Shown: positions 1 through 6,358 of the stretch, one piece after another
Position numbering within the stretch: position 1 is the stretch's first letter
How the letters are laid out: each line of letters opens with the position of its first letter
Source of the DNA: Patulibacter sp.
GTDB taxonomy: Bacteria; Actinomycetota; Thermoleophilia; Solirubrobacterales; Solirubrobacteraceae
NCBI GenBank assembly: GCA_031119595.1
Contig: JAVHXX010000116.1
Span: 1,375 to 10,334, forward strand
Length of the DNA: 8,960 bases
Reading direction: 5' to 3'
Program-made: the position numbers and the translations under genes
The notes under the pieces: model-generated
What the model was told of the DNA's origin: nothing
What the model saw: the letters and a program-made list of their open reading frames with translations, nothing else
Database searches by the model: none

Positions 1-858
1 GTGGATGAGGATGTGGCGGGGCACCTCGAGGCCCGCCGCCATCAGGAGCGCGGGCCAGTAGATCGCGTGGAACTTGAGGATGTCCTTCCCGATCACGTGG
101 AAGGTGGCCGGCCAGAACTTCTCGGTCTGGTCCTGGGCCTCGTCGGCGAACGCCAGCGCGGTGACGTAGTTGAGGAGCGCGTCCCACCAGACGTAGATCA
201 CCTGGGACTCGTCCCACGGGACCGGCACGCCCCACGTGAGCTTGGAGCGCGACAGGGACACGTCGTGGAGGCCGCGATCGATGAACGCGCGGGCCTCGTT
301 GGCGCTGCGCGGCGGCATGACGAAGTCGGGGCGCTCGTCGAAGAGCTGCTCGAGCTTCTCCTGGAACGCCGAGAGCTTGAAGAACCAGTTGTCCTCCTTC
401 TCCCGGGTGAGCTCGATCTTGTGGATCGGGCAGCGGTTGCCGTCGGCGATCTCGGACTCGGTCTTGAAGTCGGCGCAGCGCGGGCAGTACCAGCCCTCGT
501 AGGTGCCGTGCTCGACGTAGCCGTTGGCCTTGACCCGCTCGAGCACCTCCTGCACGCGCTTGCCGTGCCGCGGATCGCTCGTGCGGATGAAGAAGTCCTC
601 GGAGGCGCCGAGCCGCGGGCCGAGCGTCTGGAAGTGGGCCGCGTTGCGGTCGGCGAGTTCCTGCGGGGTGACGCCCTCGCGCTCGGCGGCGAGCGCCACC
701 GGCTCGCCGTGCTCGTCGGTACCGGTCAGGAAGAAGACGTCTTCCCCGCGCTGGCGCCAGTGGCGGGCGAGGACGTCGGAGGCGATCACGGTGTAGGCGT
801 GCCCGAGATGCGGGGCCGCGTTGACGTAGAAGATCGGAGTGGTGACGTAACGCGACAT
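1..858 (-). CDS. metG: Methionyl-tRNA synthetase, N-terminal 286 residues (cut by window edge)
   Basis: Charges tRNA-Met with methionine in the cytoplasm (class I synthetase). The start is ATG at 858-856 and the frame is open to the window edge, so the C-terminal part (including the KMSKS loop and anticodon-binding domain) is not seen. Visible: N-terminus MSRYVTTPIFYVNAAPHLGHAY with the HIGH-type signature HLGH at residues 17-20, the family block LTGTDEHGEP at about 44-53, and a zinc knuckle CPRC (125-128) followed by CPIH (143-146). The DALLNY block of the Rossmann domain is near the truncated end. It lies 12 nt after the stop of the M23-like gene, with no good Shine-Dalgarno in the gap, so translational coupling within the operon is likely. 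Neighbouring rsmI and metG genes are a recurring actinobacterial arrangement; tatD and ksgA often follow, which would lie beyond position 1. Identification is very secure. Confidence 0.97.
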   Translation of the reverse strand, partial: MSRYVTTPIFYVNAAPHLGHAYTVIASDVLARHWRQRGEDVFFLTGTDEHGEPVALAAEREGVTPQELADRNAAHFQTLGPRLGASEDFFIRTSDPRHGKRVQEVLERVKANGYVEHGTYEGWYCPRCADFKTESEIADGNRCPIHKIELTREKEDNWFFKLSAFQEKLEQLFDERPDFVMPPRSANEARAFIDRGLHDVSLSRSKLTWGVPVPWDESQVIYVWWDALLNYVTALAFADEAQDQTEKFWPATFHVIGKDILKFHAIYWPALLMAAGLEVPRHILIH

Positions 859-870
859 GCGGCGGTCAGG

Positions 871-1662
871 CTACCGCCGCAGGGCGGCGAGGTGCGCGAG
901 ACCGGGGCGCCGGGCCCGCGTGTGCCGGCGGTGCCGCCGCAGCGAACTCACGCCGACGCCCGCCAGCGACAGGGTGACCGCGGCGATGCCTGCACCCGTC
1001 AGGAGCCAGTCGACCTCGGCCCGAGGGGTCGCAGACCCGGTGGCCGCGCCGGCACGGGTGCGGGGTCCCTCCCGCGGGCCGGCGACGGCCGCCGAGCTGC
1101 TCCCGGCAGGAGTGACCGCGAACGCGGTCGCCGGAAGGTGGATGGGCGCGGCCCGCGGAGGCGACGCGCGGCGCTGCTTCCGGATCGCCCGCGGCGGGAC
1201 CACGGGTGGCGCGGCGCGGTGCGCCGCCGCGCCGAGCAGGCTGAGCGGGTCGAGGTACGAGCCGTCGGCGAGACGGGCGCTGAGACCGACCCGCGCCGAC
1301 GTCGCCACACCGATCGCGTCGCCGCGACCGACGGGCTGACCCGGGCCGAGGTCGCCGCGGACCCAGCGCATGGTGGAACGCAGCCCGCCGCAGGCCACCG
1401 TCACCGTCGGCGGGCTGCCCGCCACCGTGCCCCGGAAGGTGACCACACCGCCGCAGGGCGCACGCACGGCCTGCCCGACCGACGATCGCAGGAGCACCGA
1501 CCGGTGGCCGCCGGCGGCGAACGGCGGCGCGGCCCGATATCCCCGTGCGACGACGGCCGGGCGGAGCGGCGCGAGCCAGGACTGCGGTGGGTGATCGGCG
1601 ACCATGCGATCGACCGTCTCACGCCATCGGCGCCCACCGACCCCGGGCGCGTGGATTGGCAC
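871..1662 (-). CDS. Degenerate M23/LytM-like protein with C-terminal membrane segment
   Basis: 263 residues from a GTG start at 1662; an alternative ATG at 1605 would remove 19 residues. Residues about 45-143 follow the LytM/M23 plan: an AAGGHR segment (49-54), VRAPCGGVVTFRG (66-78), a VTVACGG strand (87-93), LGPGQPVGRGDAIG (105-118) and YLDPLSLL (136-143). The zinc-peptidase ligands are not there: the HRGxD position reads HRSVL and the terminal HxH strand reads VGLSA, so the protein is probably non-catalytic, like regulatory LytM domains. A Pro/Ala/Arg-rich linker (144-215) leads to a hydrophobic helix at about 217-240 and an Arg-rich tail. No signal peptide is visible, yet Cys70 and Cys91 could form a disulfide, as expected of an exported domain. 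A stop (the rsmI TGA) lies in frame 15 codons upstream, so no longer start exists. The CAGG at 1670-1667 is a weak RBS. Its exact role is unknown; cell-wall binding or hydrolase regulation is inferred. Confidence 0.75.
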   Translation of the reverse strand: MPIHAPGVGGRRWRETVDRMVADHPPQSWLAPLRPAVVARGYRAAPPFAAGGHRSVLLRSSVGQAVRAPCGGVVTFRGTVAGSPPTVTVACGGLRSTMRWVRGDLGPGQPVGRGDAIGVATSARVGLSARLADGSYLDPLSLLGAAAHRAAPPVVPPRAIRKQRRASPPRAAPIHLPATAFAVTPAGSSSAAVAGPREGPRTRAGAATGSATPRAEVDWLLTGAGIAAVTLSLAGVGVSSLRRHRRHTRARRPGLAHLAALRR

Positions 1663-1670
1663 GGCGCCTG

Positions 1671-1692
1671 CGCAGTTCTGGCACGAACCGCG
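1671..1692 (-). other. Small hairpin and iterated GCGCAG in the rsmI-M23 gap
   Basis: The 45-nt gap between rsmI and the M23-like gene can fold as CGCAGTTC / GAACCGCG (1671-1678 with 1685-1692, one A·C mismatch, 6-nt loop). The word GCGCAG occurs three times (plus-strand positions 1670, 1690, 1701); the outer two copies extend to GCGCAGTTC. The hairpin ends just upstream of the weak RBS of the GTG start, so it could modulate translation, but chance is a serious alternative in such GC-rich sequence. Confidence 0.25.
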
Positions 1693-1707
1693 CAGAAGTC
1701 GCGCAGT

Positions 1708-2568
1708 TCAGCGGCGGTCGAGCACCGCGCGGTAGAGGGCGTTCGCCCGCGCCCCGGTGAGGTCGGCGACGACGGCCGCGGCCTCCTTCACCCGGGCACC
1801 GGCCTCGACGAGGCGCTCCGTGGCGACGATCGCGGCCTCGTCGTCGACCTCGGCCTCCTCACCGGCGACCACGATCGTCACCTCGCCCTTCGGAGCCGAG
1901 CCGGCGTACCGCTCGGCGAGCGCCTCGGCCGTCCCGCGGACGACCTCCTCGTGCAGCTTCGTGAGCTCGCGCGCGACCACGACCCGGCGGCCCGGGTCGA
2001 CGGCGGCGATCGCGGCCATCGTCGCGCCGACCCGCGTCGGCGCCTCGAACGCGACGGTCGTCTCCGAGGAGAGCAGCGCCTCGACGAGACCGTCGCCCTT
2101 GCGCGGGGGAAACCCGACGAACCGCCATCGGTCGGTCGCGAGCCCGGACACCGCGAGCGCGACGAGCACGGCACTCGGTCCCGGCAGTGCCTCGACCTCG
2201 ACCCCGGCCGCGATGCATCCGCGCACGAGGGCGAGCCCCGGATCGCTCACGAGCGGCGTGCCCGCATCGCTGCACAGCGCGACCCTCGCCCCCTGGCCGA
2301 TCTGGGCGACCAGCCCGTCGACCTGACCGCGCTCGTTGTGGTCGTGGAGCGACCGCATCGGCGGCCGTTCACGACGACCCCCGTCCGCCTCGACCAGGTG
2401 CGCGAGGAGCTTGCCGGTGCGGCGCGTATCCTCGCAGAGGACGAGGTCGGCCGAGAGCAGGGCCTCGGCCACGCGCGGTGACCCGTCACCGAGGTTGCCG
2501 ATCGGGGTCGGGCAGATAATCAGGCGACCGACGGCGCCGGAGCGCCCGGCCGCGGCCTCACCAGCCAA
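1708..2568 (-). CDS. rsmI: 16S rRNA (cytidine(1402)-2'-O)-methyltransferase RsmI
   Basis: SAM-dependent methyltransferase of the tetrapyrrole-methylase fold that 2'-O-methylates C1402 of 16S rRNA in the decoding centre. It is 286 residues long, the usual family length. Motifs in order: LIICPTPIGNLGD (16-28), CEDTR (45-49), the LHDHNE loop (74-79), SDAGTPLVSDPG (100-111), LPGPSAV (128-134), GFPPRKG (152-158), FEAPTRV (174-180, family YESPHRI) and VARELTKLHEE (198-208). The start used is TTG at 2568, which overlaps the last 11 nt of the kinase gene. No ATG or GTG exists between it and the first conserved motif (a CTG at Leu16 is the only near alternative), and no clear Shine-Dalgarno precedes it, so coupling to the upstream gene is likely. 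The stop is TGA at 1710-1708. Confidence 0.95.
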   Translation of the reverse strand: MAGEAAAGRSGAVGRLIICPTPIGNLGDGSPRVAEALLSADLVLCEDTRRTGKLLAHLVEADGGRRERPPMRSLHDHNERGQVDGLVAQIGQGARVALCSDAGTPLVSDPGLALVRGCIAAGVEVEALPGPSAVLVALAVSGLATDRWRFVGFPPRKGDGLVEALLSSETTVAFEAPTRVGATMAAIAAVDPGRRVVVARELTKLHEEVVRGTAEALAERYAGSAPKGEVTIVVAGEEAEVDDEAAIVATERLVEAGARVKEAAAVVADLTGARANALYRAVLDRR

Positions 2569-3532
2569 GGGAGCGCACGTCGGCGGTGCGCCCGACCGCG
2601 CGGAGCAGCAGCGCGAGCACGCCCTCGACGGGCTCCCGCTCGACGGGCGTCGCGCGGACGGTCGCGACGACGCCGCCCTGGTCGGCGAGCGCCGCGTGGA
2701 ACGCGTCGAGGAGGGCCTCGGACTTCCACGTGCTGCCGACGAGACCGACCTGGAAGCCGTCGCTGACGGGCAGCTCTCCGGCGAGCGTGATCACGTGCTC
2801 GGCGAGGCCGCGCCCGCCGCGCTCGATGATGCCCCGCGCGACCTCGTCTCCCTCGACGGCGGCGCGGTCGACGAGGCGCGCGTAGGCGGCGGTCTCGGAC
2901 TTGAGGTTCTGGGAGGCGTAGAGGTGCGGCGGCAGGTCACCGATGGCGACGCCCGAGGATTCGGCGAGCAGCGCCGACAGCGCCGTGGCGGGACCACGGC
3001 CGTCGAGCTCGTAGAGGCAGGCGGTGACGGCGGCCCGGCCGAGCGCGAAGGCACTGCCCTCGTCGCCGAAGATGTGGCCCCAGCCGCCGACGCGCACCGC
3101 ACGGCCGTCGACCACGCCGACGCCGTGGCTGCCCGTGCCGCTGATGAGCGCGAAGCCGTCCTCGCCGCCGAACGCGCTCCCCCACGCCCCGATCACGTCG
3201 TTGACGATGTCGACGTATTCGGCGCCGCGGAAGCGCTGCTCGATGCCTTCCTGGACCGCCAGCGGATCCGTGCCGGCGAGCGCCAGGAGCAGCGCGCGGA
3301 TCGGCCGGTCACCCGCCGCCTCCGAGGCGGCCTGGGCGATGTTCGCGACGGCCTGGTCGGCGCCGACGGCGTCCTGGTTGCCCGATCCGGACACGGCCAC
3401 CGACGTCTCCTTCGTCGCGAGGTCGTAGGCCATCGCACGCGTCTTCGTGGCCCCCGCATCGACGGCGACGAGGCAGCCGCTTCCGGCGTCGCCGGAGAGC
3501 TCATGGGCGCGCGGCAGGGTCAGTTCGATCAT
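2558..3532 (-). CDS. BadF/BadG-family N-acetylglucosamine kinase-like protein
   Basis: 324-residue ASKHA-fold ATPase of the BadF/BadG/BcrA/BcrD group; single-domain members of this length are usually GlcNAc or glucosamine kinases that phosphorylate salvaged amino sugar at C6 in the cytoplasm. Visible: phosphate-1 loop VAVDAGATKTRA (22-33), ALAGTDP (84-90), NDVIGAW with Asp112 at the likely catalytic-base position (111-117), phosphate-2 loop ISGTGSHGVGV (130-140), WGHIFGDEGSAFALG (151-165) and a C-terminal adenosine-type GLVGSTWKSE (263-272). The start is ATG at 3532. It is the first gene of the minus-strand run and overlaps rsmI by 11 nt. No cysteine cluster for a [4Fe-4S] centre is present, which argues against a dehydratase activator. 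With an LCP gene diverging from it and an M23-like gene downstream, a role in peptidoglycan amino-sugar recycling is inferred. The exact sugar cannot be read from the sequence. Confidence 0.85.
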   Translation of the reverse strand: MIELTLPRAHELSGDAGSGCLVAVDAGATKTRAMAYDLATKETSVAVSGSGNQDAVGADQAVANIAQAASEAAGDRPIRALLLALAGTDPLAVQEGIEQRFRGAEYVDIVNDVIGAWGSAFGGEDGFALISGTGSHGVGVVDGRAVRVGGWGHIFGDEGSAFALGRAAVTACLYELDGRGPATALSALLAESSGVAIGDLPPHLYASQNLKSETAAYARLVDRAAVEGDEVARGIIERGGRGLAEHVITLAGELPVSDGFQVGLVGSTWKSEALLDAFHAALADQGGVVATVRATPVEREPVEGVLALLLRAVGRTADVRSLGW

Positions 3533-3591
3533 CGGTGGGCTTTCGGCACCAGGCGCGCGGTCGCTGACATCGCTGCAACGATAGAGCGCTC
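3533..3591. promoter_or_regulatory. Divergent intergenic region with small palindromes
   Basis: These 59 nt must hold the promoters of both the minus-strand kinase operon and the LCP gene. I see an imperfect 14-bp palindrome ATCGCTGCAACGAT (3569-3582, 12 of 14 symmetric) and the octamer palindrome GAGCGCTC (3584-3591) touching the LCP start codon. CTGACA (3564-3569) resembles a -35 hexamer for the plus strand, but no -10 lies at a proper distance. Neither gene has a convincing Shine-Dalgarno. The location is certain; the individual elements are tentative. Confidence 0.35.
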
Positions 3592-4758
3592 ATGTCCGGC
3601 AAGAATCCTCGCTACCGCACCTACCGCGGTGGCTCCCCCTCAGGTGGCCGCTCGGGCGACGACCCGCTCGCCGAACTCCGTGACCTCCGCCGTGCGGAGC
3701 GCGGCGAATCCGTCTCCGATCCGCGGGCCCGCGAGCAGGGCCCGAGCCTGCGCGATCGGGTGTCGCGGTCGCGTCGCGACGAGCCGCGCCAGGGCCGCCA
3801 GGGCGACCGCCCGTCCCTGGCGCCGCGCCGTGCCTTCCGCCCGTCGCGTCCGCTCGGCAAACGCATCCTGCGTTGGTTCGGCATCTGGGTGGTGTCGTGG
3901 ATTGCACTCTCGGCGATCGTCTTCCTCGTCAGCGCGCAGGTCCACAAGGCCGACGTCGGCGCGGCCGGTGAGGCCGTGCTCGGCGGCGGTGCCACGCCGC
4001 CGGTCGGCAAGACGACGATCCTGGTGATCGGCTCCGACACGCGCCCCAAGTCGTCGAAGGAACCCGGCGCGGAGACCTCCGGGTACGGGCGGTCCGATTC
4101 GCTGATGCTGCTGCGCGTCGGCGGCGGTCACACGTCGAAGCTGTCGATCGCCCGCGACACGATCGTTCCGATCGAGGGCCACGGGGTCACGAAGATCAAC
4201 GCCGCCTACGCGTACGGCGGCCCGGCGCTGCTCGTCAAGACGGTGGAGCAGTTCACCGGGGTGAACGTGAACCACGTGATGCAGATCAACTTCGCGAGCT
4301 TCCCGGATCTCATCAACGCCGAGGGTGGGATCTCGTACAAGGGCTCGTGCGTGGTCTCGAAGATCAGCGGCGGGTACAAGAACGGCGGCGTGACGCTCCG
4401 CATCCCGAACGGCAAGAAGGTGCACCTCAACGGCAACCAGGCGCTCGCACTCGCCCGCACCCGGCACAACGCCTGCAACAAGGGTGAGGACGATCTCACC
4501 CGCGCCCGCCGCCAGCAGCGGGTGATGTCGGCGATGAAGAGCAAGGCGCTCTCCCCGATCGGGTTCGTGCGCATGCCGCTCATCGCCTGGCAGGCCCCGA
4601 AGACGCTCGGCTCCGACATGGGTGGTCCGCGCCTCATCGCGACGATCGCCGGCATGGCGCTCAGCACGGGCGGCAAGACGCACGTGCTCGGCACCGACTC
4701 GGGCATCGTCCCGGACGCGATGAAGCAGAAGCTCGTGAAGCAGTTCCTCGGCGACTGA
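3592..4758 (+). CDS. LytR-CpsA-Psr (LCP) family cell-wall glycopolymer transferase
   Basis: LCP enzymes move polyprenyl-linked glycopolymers (teichoic acid, arabinogalactan, capsule) onto peptidoglycan on the outer face of the membrane. 388 residues with three parts. First, a cytoplasmic Arg-rich, probably disordered N-terminus (1-90). Second, one transmembrane helix (about 92-114). Third, an extracellular LCP domain (about 141-320) with VIGSDTRP (145-152), YGRSDSLMLL (165-174), LSIARDT (184-190), INAAYAYGG (202-210), ALARTRH (286-292) and TRARRQQR (303-310). Asp149, Arg151, Arg167, Asp169, Arg188 and Asp189 match the pyrophosphate/Mg-binding set known for the family. Cys253 and Cys295 may form a disulfide. 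There is no LytR_C domain; about 68 residues follow the core. The start is ATG at 3592 with no clear RBS. The gene stands alone on the plus strand and ends at a hairpin shared with the convergent lipase. The polymer it transfers is unknown. Confidence 0.93.
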   Translation: MSGKNPRYRTYRGGSPSGGRSGDDPLAELRDLRRAERGESVSDPRAREQGPSLRDRVSRSRRDEPRQGRQGDRPSLAPRRAFRPSRPLGKRILRWFGIWVVSWIALSAIVFLVSAQVHKADVGAAGEAVLGGGATPPVGKTTILVIGSDTRPKSSKEPGAETSGYGRSDSLMLLRVGGGHTSKLSIARDTIVPIEGHGVTKINAAYAYGGPALLVKTVEQFTGVNVNHVMQINFASFPDLINAEGGISYKGSCVVSKISGGYKNGGVTLRIPNGKKVHLNGNQALALARTRHNACNKGEDDLTRARRQQRVMSAMKSKALSPIGFVRMPLIAWQAPKTLGSDMGGPRLIATIAGMALSTGGKTHVLGTDSGIVPDAMKQKLVKQFLGD

Positions 4759-4768
4759 CGCTGGCGCA

Positions 4769-4811
4769 GGGCGCGCGGCCGGCGGGAGATCCCGTCGGGC
4801 GCGCGGCCGGC
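4769..4811. terminator. Strong GC hairpin between convergent genes (bidirectional terminator)
   Basis: The core folds around loop AGAT (4787-4790): 4772-4786 pairs with 4791-4805, about 14 pairs including one G·U and one G·G mismatch. It begins 13 nt after the LCP stop and 6 nt beyond the lipase 1 stop, so it can end transcripts from both sides. No U tract follows, which is common in GC-rich actinobacteria. The same segment reads as two copies of the 15-mer GGGCGCGCGGCCGGC (4769-4783 and 4797-4811). Confidence 0.7.
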
Positions 4812-5996
4812 TCAGCAGTACCTGGGCGTCGGCTTGCCGTCGATCCGGTCGGCGAGCCAGTCGATCGCGCCAGGCTCCTGCACGAGCTGGCTCGTGAAGT
4901 GGTCGAGCGGCTTCATCGACCACTTGACGTTCGCACCGGCGGCGCACCACATGCGACGGGTACCGCCACCCTGGTGCCACGAGAGGACCTCGTCGAGCTG
5001 GCCGTAGTAGAGGTACACGGGCGCGACCGGGGCGTGGTGGCCGAGCTGGTTCTGCTCGAGGCGGGCCTGCCAGTCGGCGCTCAGGAGCGGGTTGTGTTTC
5101 GCGTAGAACGAGATCCGCTGCATCGTGAACAGCGGCACGATCTGCTGGCACATCACGGGGTACTTCAGGAGAAACTTCCCGGCGACGTTGAGGAACGAGC
5201 CGAGGTCGAGTTCCGGGTACGCGGTGTCGTAGCCGACGGCCGCCTGCAGGACCACGCCGAAGAACAGGTTGCCGTTGAGGTACTTCGAGGCCGAGCCGGG
5301 GTCGGCGAGCGCGTCGCCCGCGACGACGCCCTTGAGGTGCAGCTCGGGGGTGTAGGTCGACTCCTCCTCGGCCGCGGCGCCGGCGGCTCCACCGCCTTCG
5401 GAGTAGCCGATGACGGCCGTCGGGCCGCCCTGCGGGAGGCCGGTGCCGGGGACCTGACGGGCGGCACGGATGGCGTCGAGGACGTTGTAGCCGAGGGCGG
5501 TGTTCACTCCGAAGATCGCATTGCCGGGCGTGCCGAGGCCTTGGTCGTCGGTGACGGCGACGGCGTAGCCACGCCCGAGCAGGTCGACCATCGTGCGGAG
5601 GTCGGGTTCGGCACCGTTGGAGAGCAGGCGCGACGGGGCGCAGGAGTCGCCGAGGCCGTGGTTGCCGACGCCGACCGACACGATCGGGCGGTCCGGGTCC
5701 TCGCCGGGCGGCAGCAGGAGCGCCCCGGACACCGCGACGGGCTGACCGGTCGCGGTCGTCGACTGGTAGAGCATCCGGTAGCCGGTGGTGCCCGCGGGCG
5801 GCTTCGTGAGGCCGTAGAACTGCATCGGTTCGCTGCGGATCAGCGACCCGTGCGTGCCCGCCGGAAGCGGATCCGGTGGCGTGTAGAACGCTGGGTCGGC
5901 GGCCTGCGCGGCGGCCGGGACCAGGCCGAGGAGCGCGATGGCGACGATCGAGAACAGAGACCGGCGTCCGGGCCGGCGGGAGCGTTCCAGGGACAC
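4812..5996 (-). CDS. Secreted lipase, LIP family (PF03583), paralogue 1
   Basis: 394-residue alpha/beta-hydrolase that probably cleaves acylglycerols or other esters outside the cell. I choose GTG at 5996 because AGGA (6005-6002) lies 5 nt upstream and a standard signal peptide then begins: an Arg-rich n-region, hydrophobic core at about 14-27 and AQA cleavage site at 30-32. The open frame runs further, to a GTG at 6107, but that would add 37 residues before the signal and lies inside the predicted promoter. Catalytic triad candidates: Ser199 in GYSEGG, Asp335 in GQLDEV and His366 in PLDHFT. The block VTDDQGLGTPG (148-158) is typical of the secretory-lipase family. Four cysteines (119, 283, 351, 394; the last is the C-terminal residue) match those of the next gene. 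The stop is TGA at 4814-4812, next to the shared hairpin. Substrate is not predictable. Confidence 0.9.
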   Translation of the reverse strand: MSLERSRRPGRRSLFSIVAIALLGLVPAAAQAADPAFYTPPDPLPAGTHGSLIRSEPMQFYGLTKPPAGTTGYRMLYQSTTATGQPVAVSGALLLPPGEDPDRPIVSVGVGNHGLGDSCAPSRLLSNGAEPDLRTMVDLLGRGYAVAVTDDQGLGTPGNAIFGVNTALGYNVLDAIRAARQVPGTGLPQGGPTAVIGYSEGGGAAGAAAEEESTYTPELHLKGVVAGDALADPGSASKYLNGNLFFGVVLQAAVGYDTAYPELDLGSFLNVAGKFLLKYPVMCQQIVPLFTMQRISFYAKHNPLLSADWQARLEQNQLGHHAPVAPVYLYYGQLDEVLSWHQGGGTRRMWCAAGANVKWSMKPLDHFTSQLVQEPGAIDWLADRIDGKPTPRYC

Positions 5997-6092
5997 GGAA
6001 TTCCTCGCAGGCGCCGTCCGTGGCGCCGGGTGGTGGCAGATGCTCGCCGGGGTCGTGGTCGAGCCTGGCTCGGGGGCACGCACGCGGCGAAA
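5997..6092 (-). promoter_or_regulatory. Lipase 1 leader with RBS and hairpin
   Basis: A predicted leader of about 100 nt. It ends in GCGAGGAATTCC just before the GTG, a good Shine-Dalgarno that fixes the start. A hairpin GGCGCC (6010-6015) / GGCGCC (6022-6027) with a 6-nt loop lies 1 nt upstream of the GCGAGG and could limit ribosome access. Confidence 0.45.
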
Positions 6093-6134
6093 GGTGACTG
6101 TCGTCACAGTACCAAGAACGCCGCCGATTGACTA
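6093..6134 (-). promoter_or_regulatory. Lipase 1 promoter with overlapping CRP/GlxR-like site
   Basis: On the minus strand: TAGTCA (6134-6129), 17 nt, then TACTGT (6111-6106). Overlapping the -10 and the predicted start point is TGTGA-CGACAG-TCACC (6108-6093), matching 9 of 10 positions of the CRP/FNR-class consensus TGTGA-N6-TCACA. The same bases also form the perfect repeat GTGAC-N4-GTCAC (6094-6107). A bound protein here would block RNA polymerase, so repression is the simpler reading. The hexamers are weak alone, but the arrangement recurs before lipase 2. Confidence 0.5.
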
Positions 6135-6358
6135 GATCTCGGCATGTCTGGCGGGCCGAAATCCGTCGATCGACGGCGTTCTCGTGGAGGAGCCCCGCCT
6201 CACGTGGCGGGACCAGGATCTACAGGGTCAGTGCTGATCGGGGCGTGAGCGAGAGATCGCGCCGCAGATTTCGTTCGAGCGGCGAGGGTTCAGGCCGTCC
6301 GCGGCCGGGCCCGATCCGCACGGACGGAAGATGCAAGCGAGATCCGCTCAGGCGCCGA
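6135..6358. other. Non-coding region between the two lipases
   Basis: Part of a 362-nt stretch without a gene (5997-6358). It holds a perfect 14-bp palindrome CCGTCGATCGACGG (6163-6176), about 70 nt upstream of the predicted lipase 1 start point, which suits an operator. A hairpin CCCGCC/GGCGGG (6194-6199 with 6206-6211) follows, then the lipase 2 terminator candidate. The reading frames that cross it do not show a recognisable protein. Confidence 0.4.
6295..6327 (-). terminator. Hairpin downstream of lipase 2
   Basis: CCGTCCG (6295-6301) pairs with CGGACGG (6321-6327), extended by CGG/CCG (6302-6304 with 6316-6318) across a 2-nt bulge. It begins about 31 nt after the lipase 2 stop. There is no U tract, so termination is inferred from position and stem strength. 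Confidence 0.5.

Noticed and set aside
1..2481. Very long plus-strand open frame (826 codons)
   Set aside because: It runs antisense to metG, the M23-like gene and rsmI, all of which show clear family motifs. Its product is a low-complexity Arg/Gly/Glu/Val-rich string with no recognisable domain, as expected from the complement of GC-rich coding sequence.
3640..5151. Minus-strand open frame (503 codons) across the LCP gene
   Set aside because: It is antisense to the LCP gene and then overlaps lipase 1 in another frame. It has no domain-like blocks, and the LCP motifs on the plus strand are decisive.
5997..6107. Longer lipase 1 start at the GTG at 6107
   Set aside because: It would put 37 unrelated residues before a normal signal peptide and begins within the predicted -10/operator. 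A good Shine-Dalgarno supports 5996.
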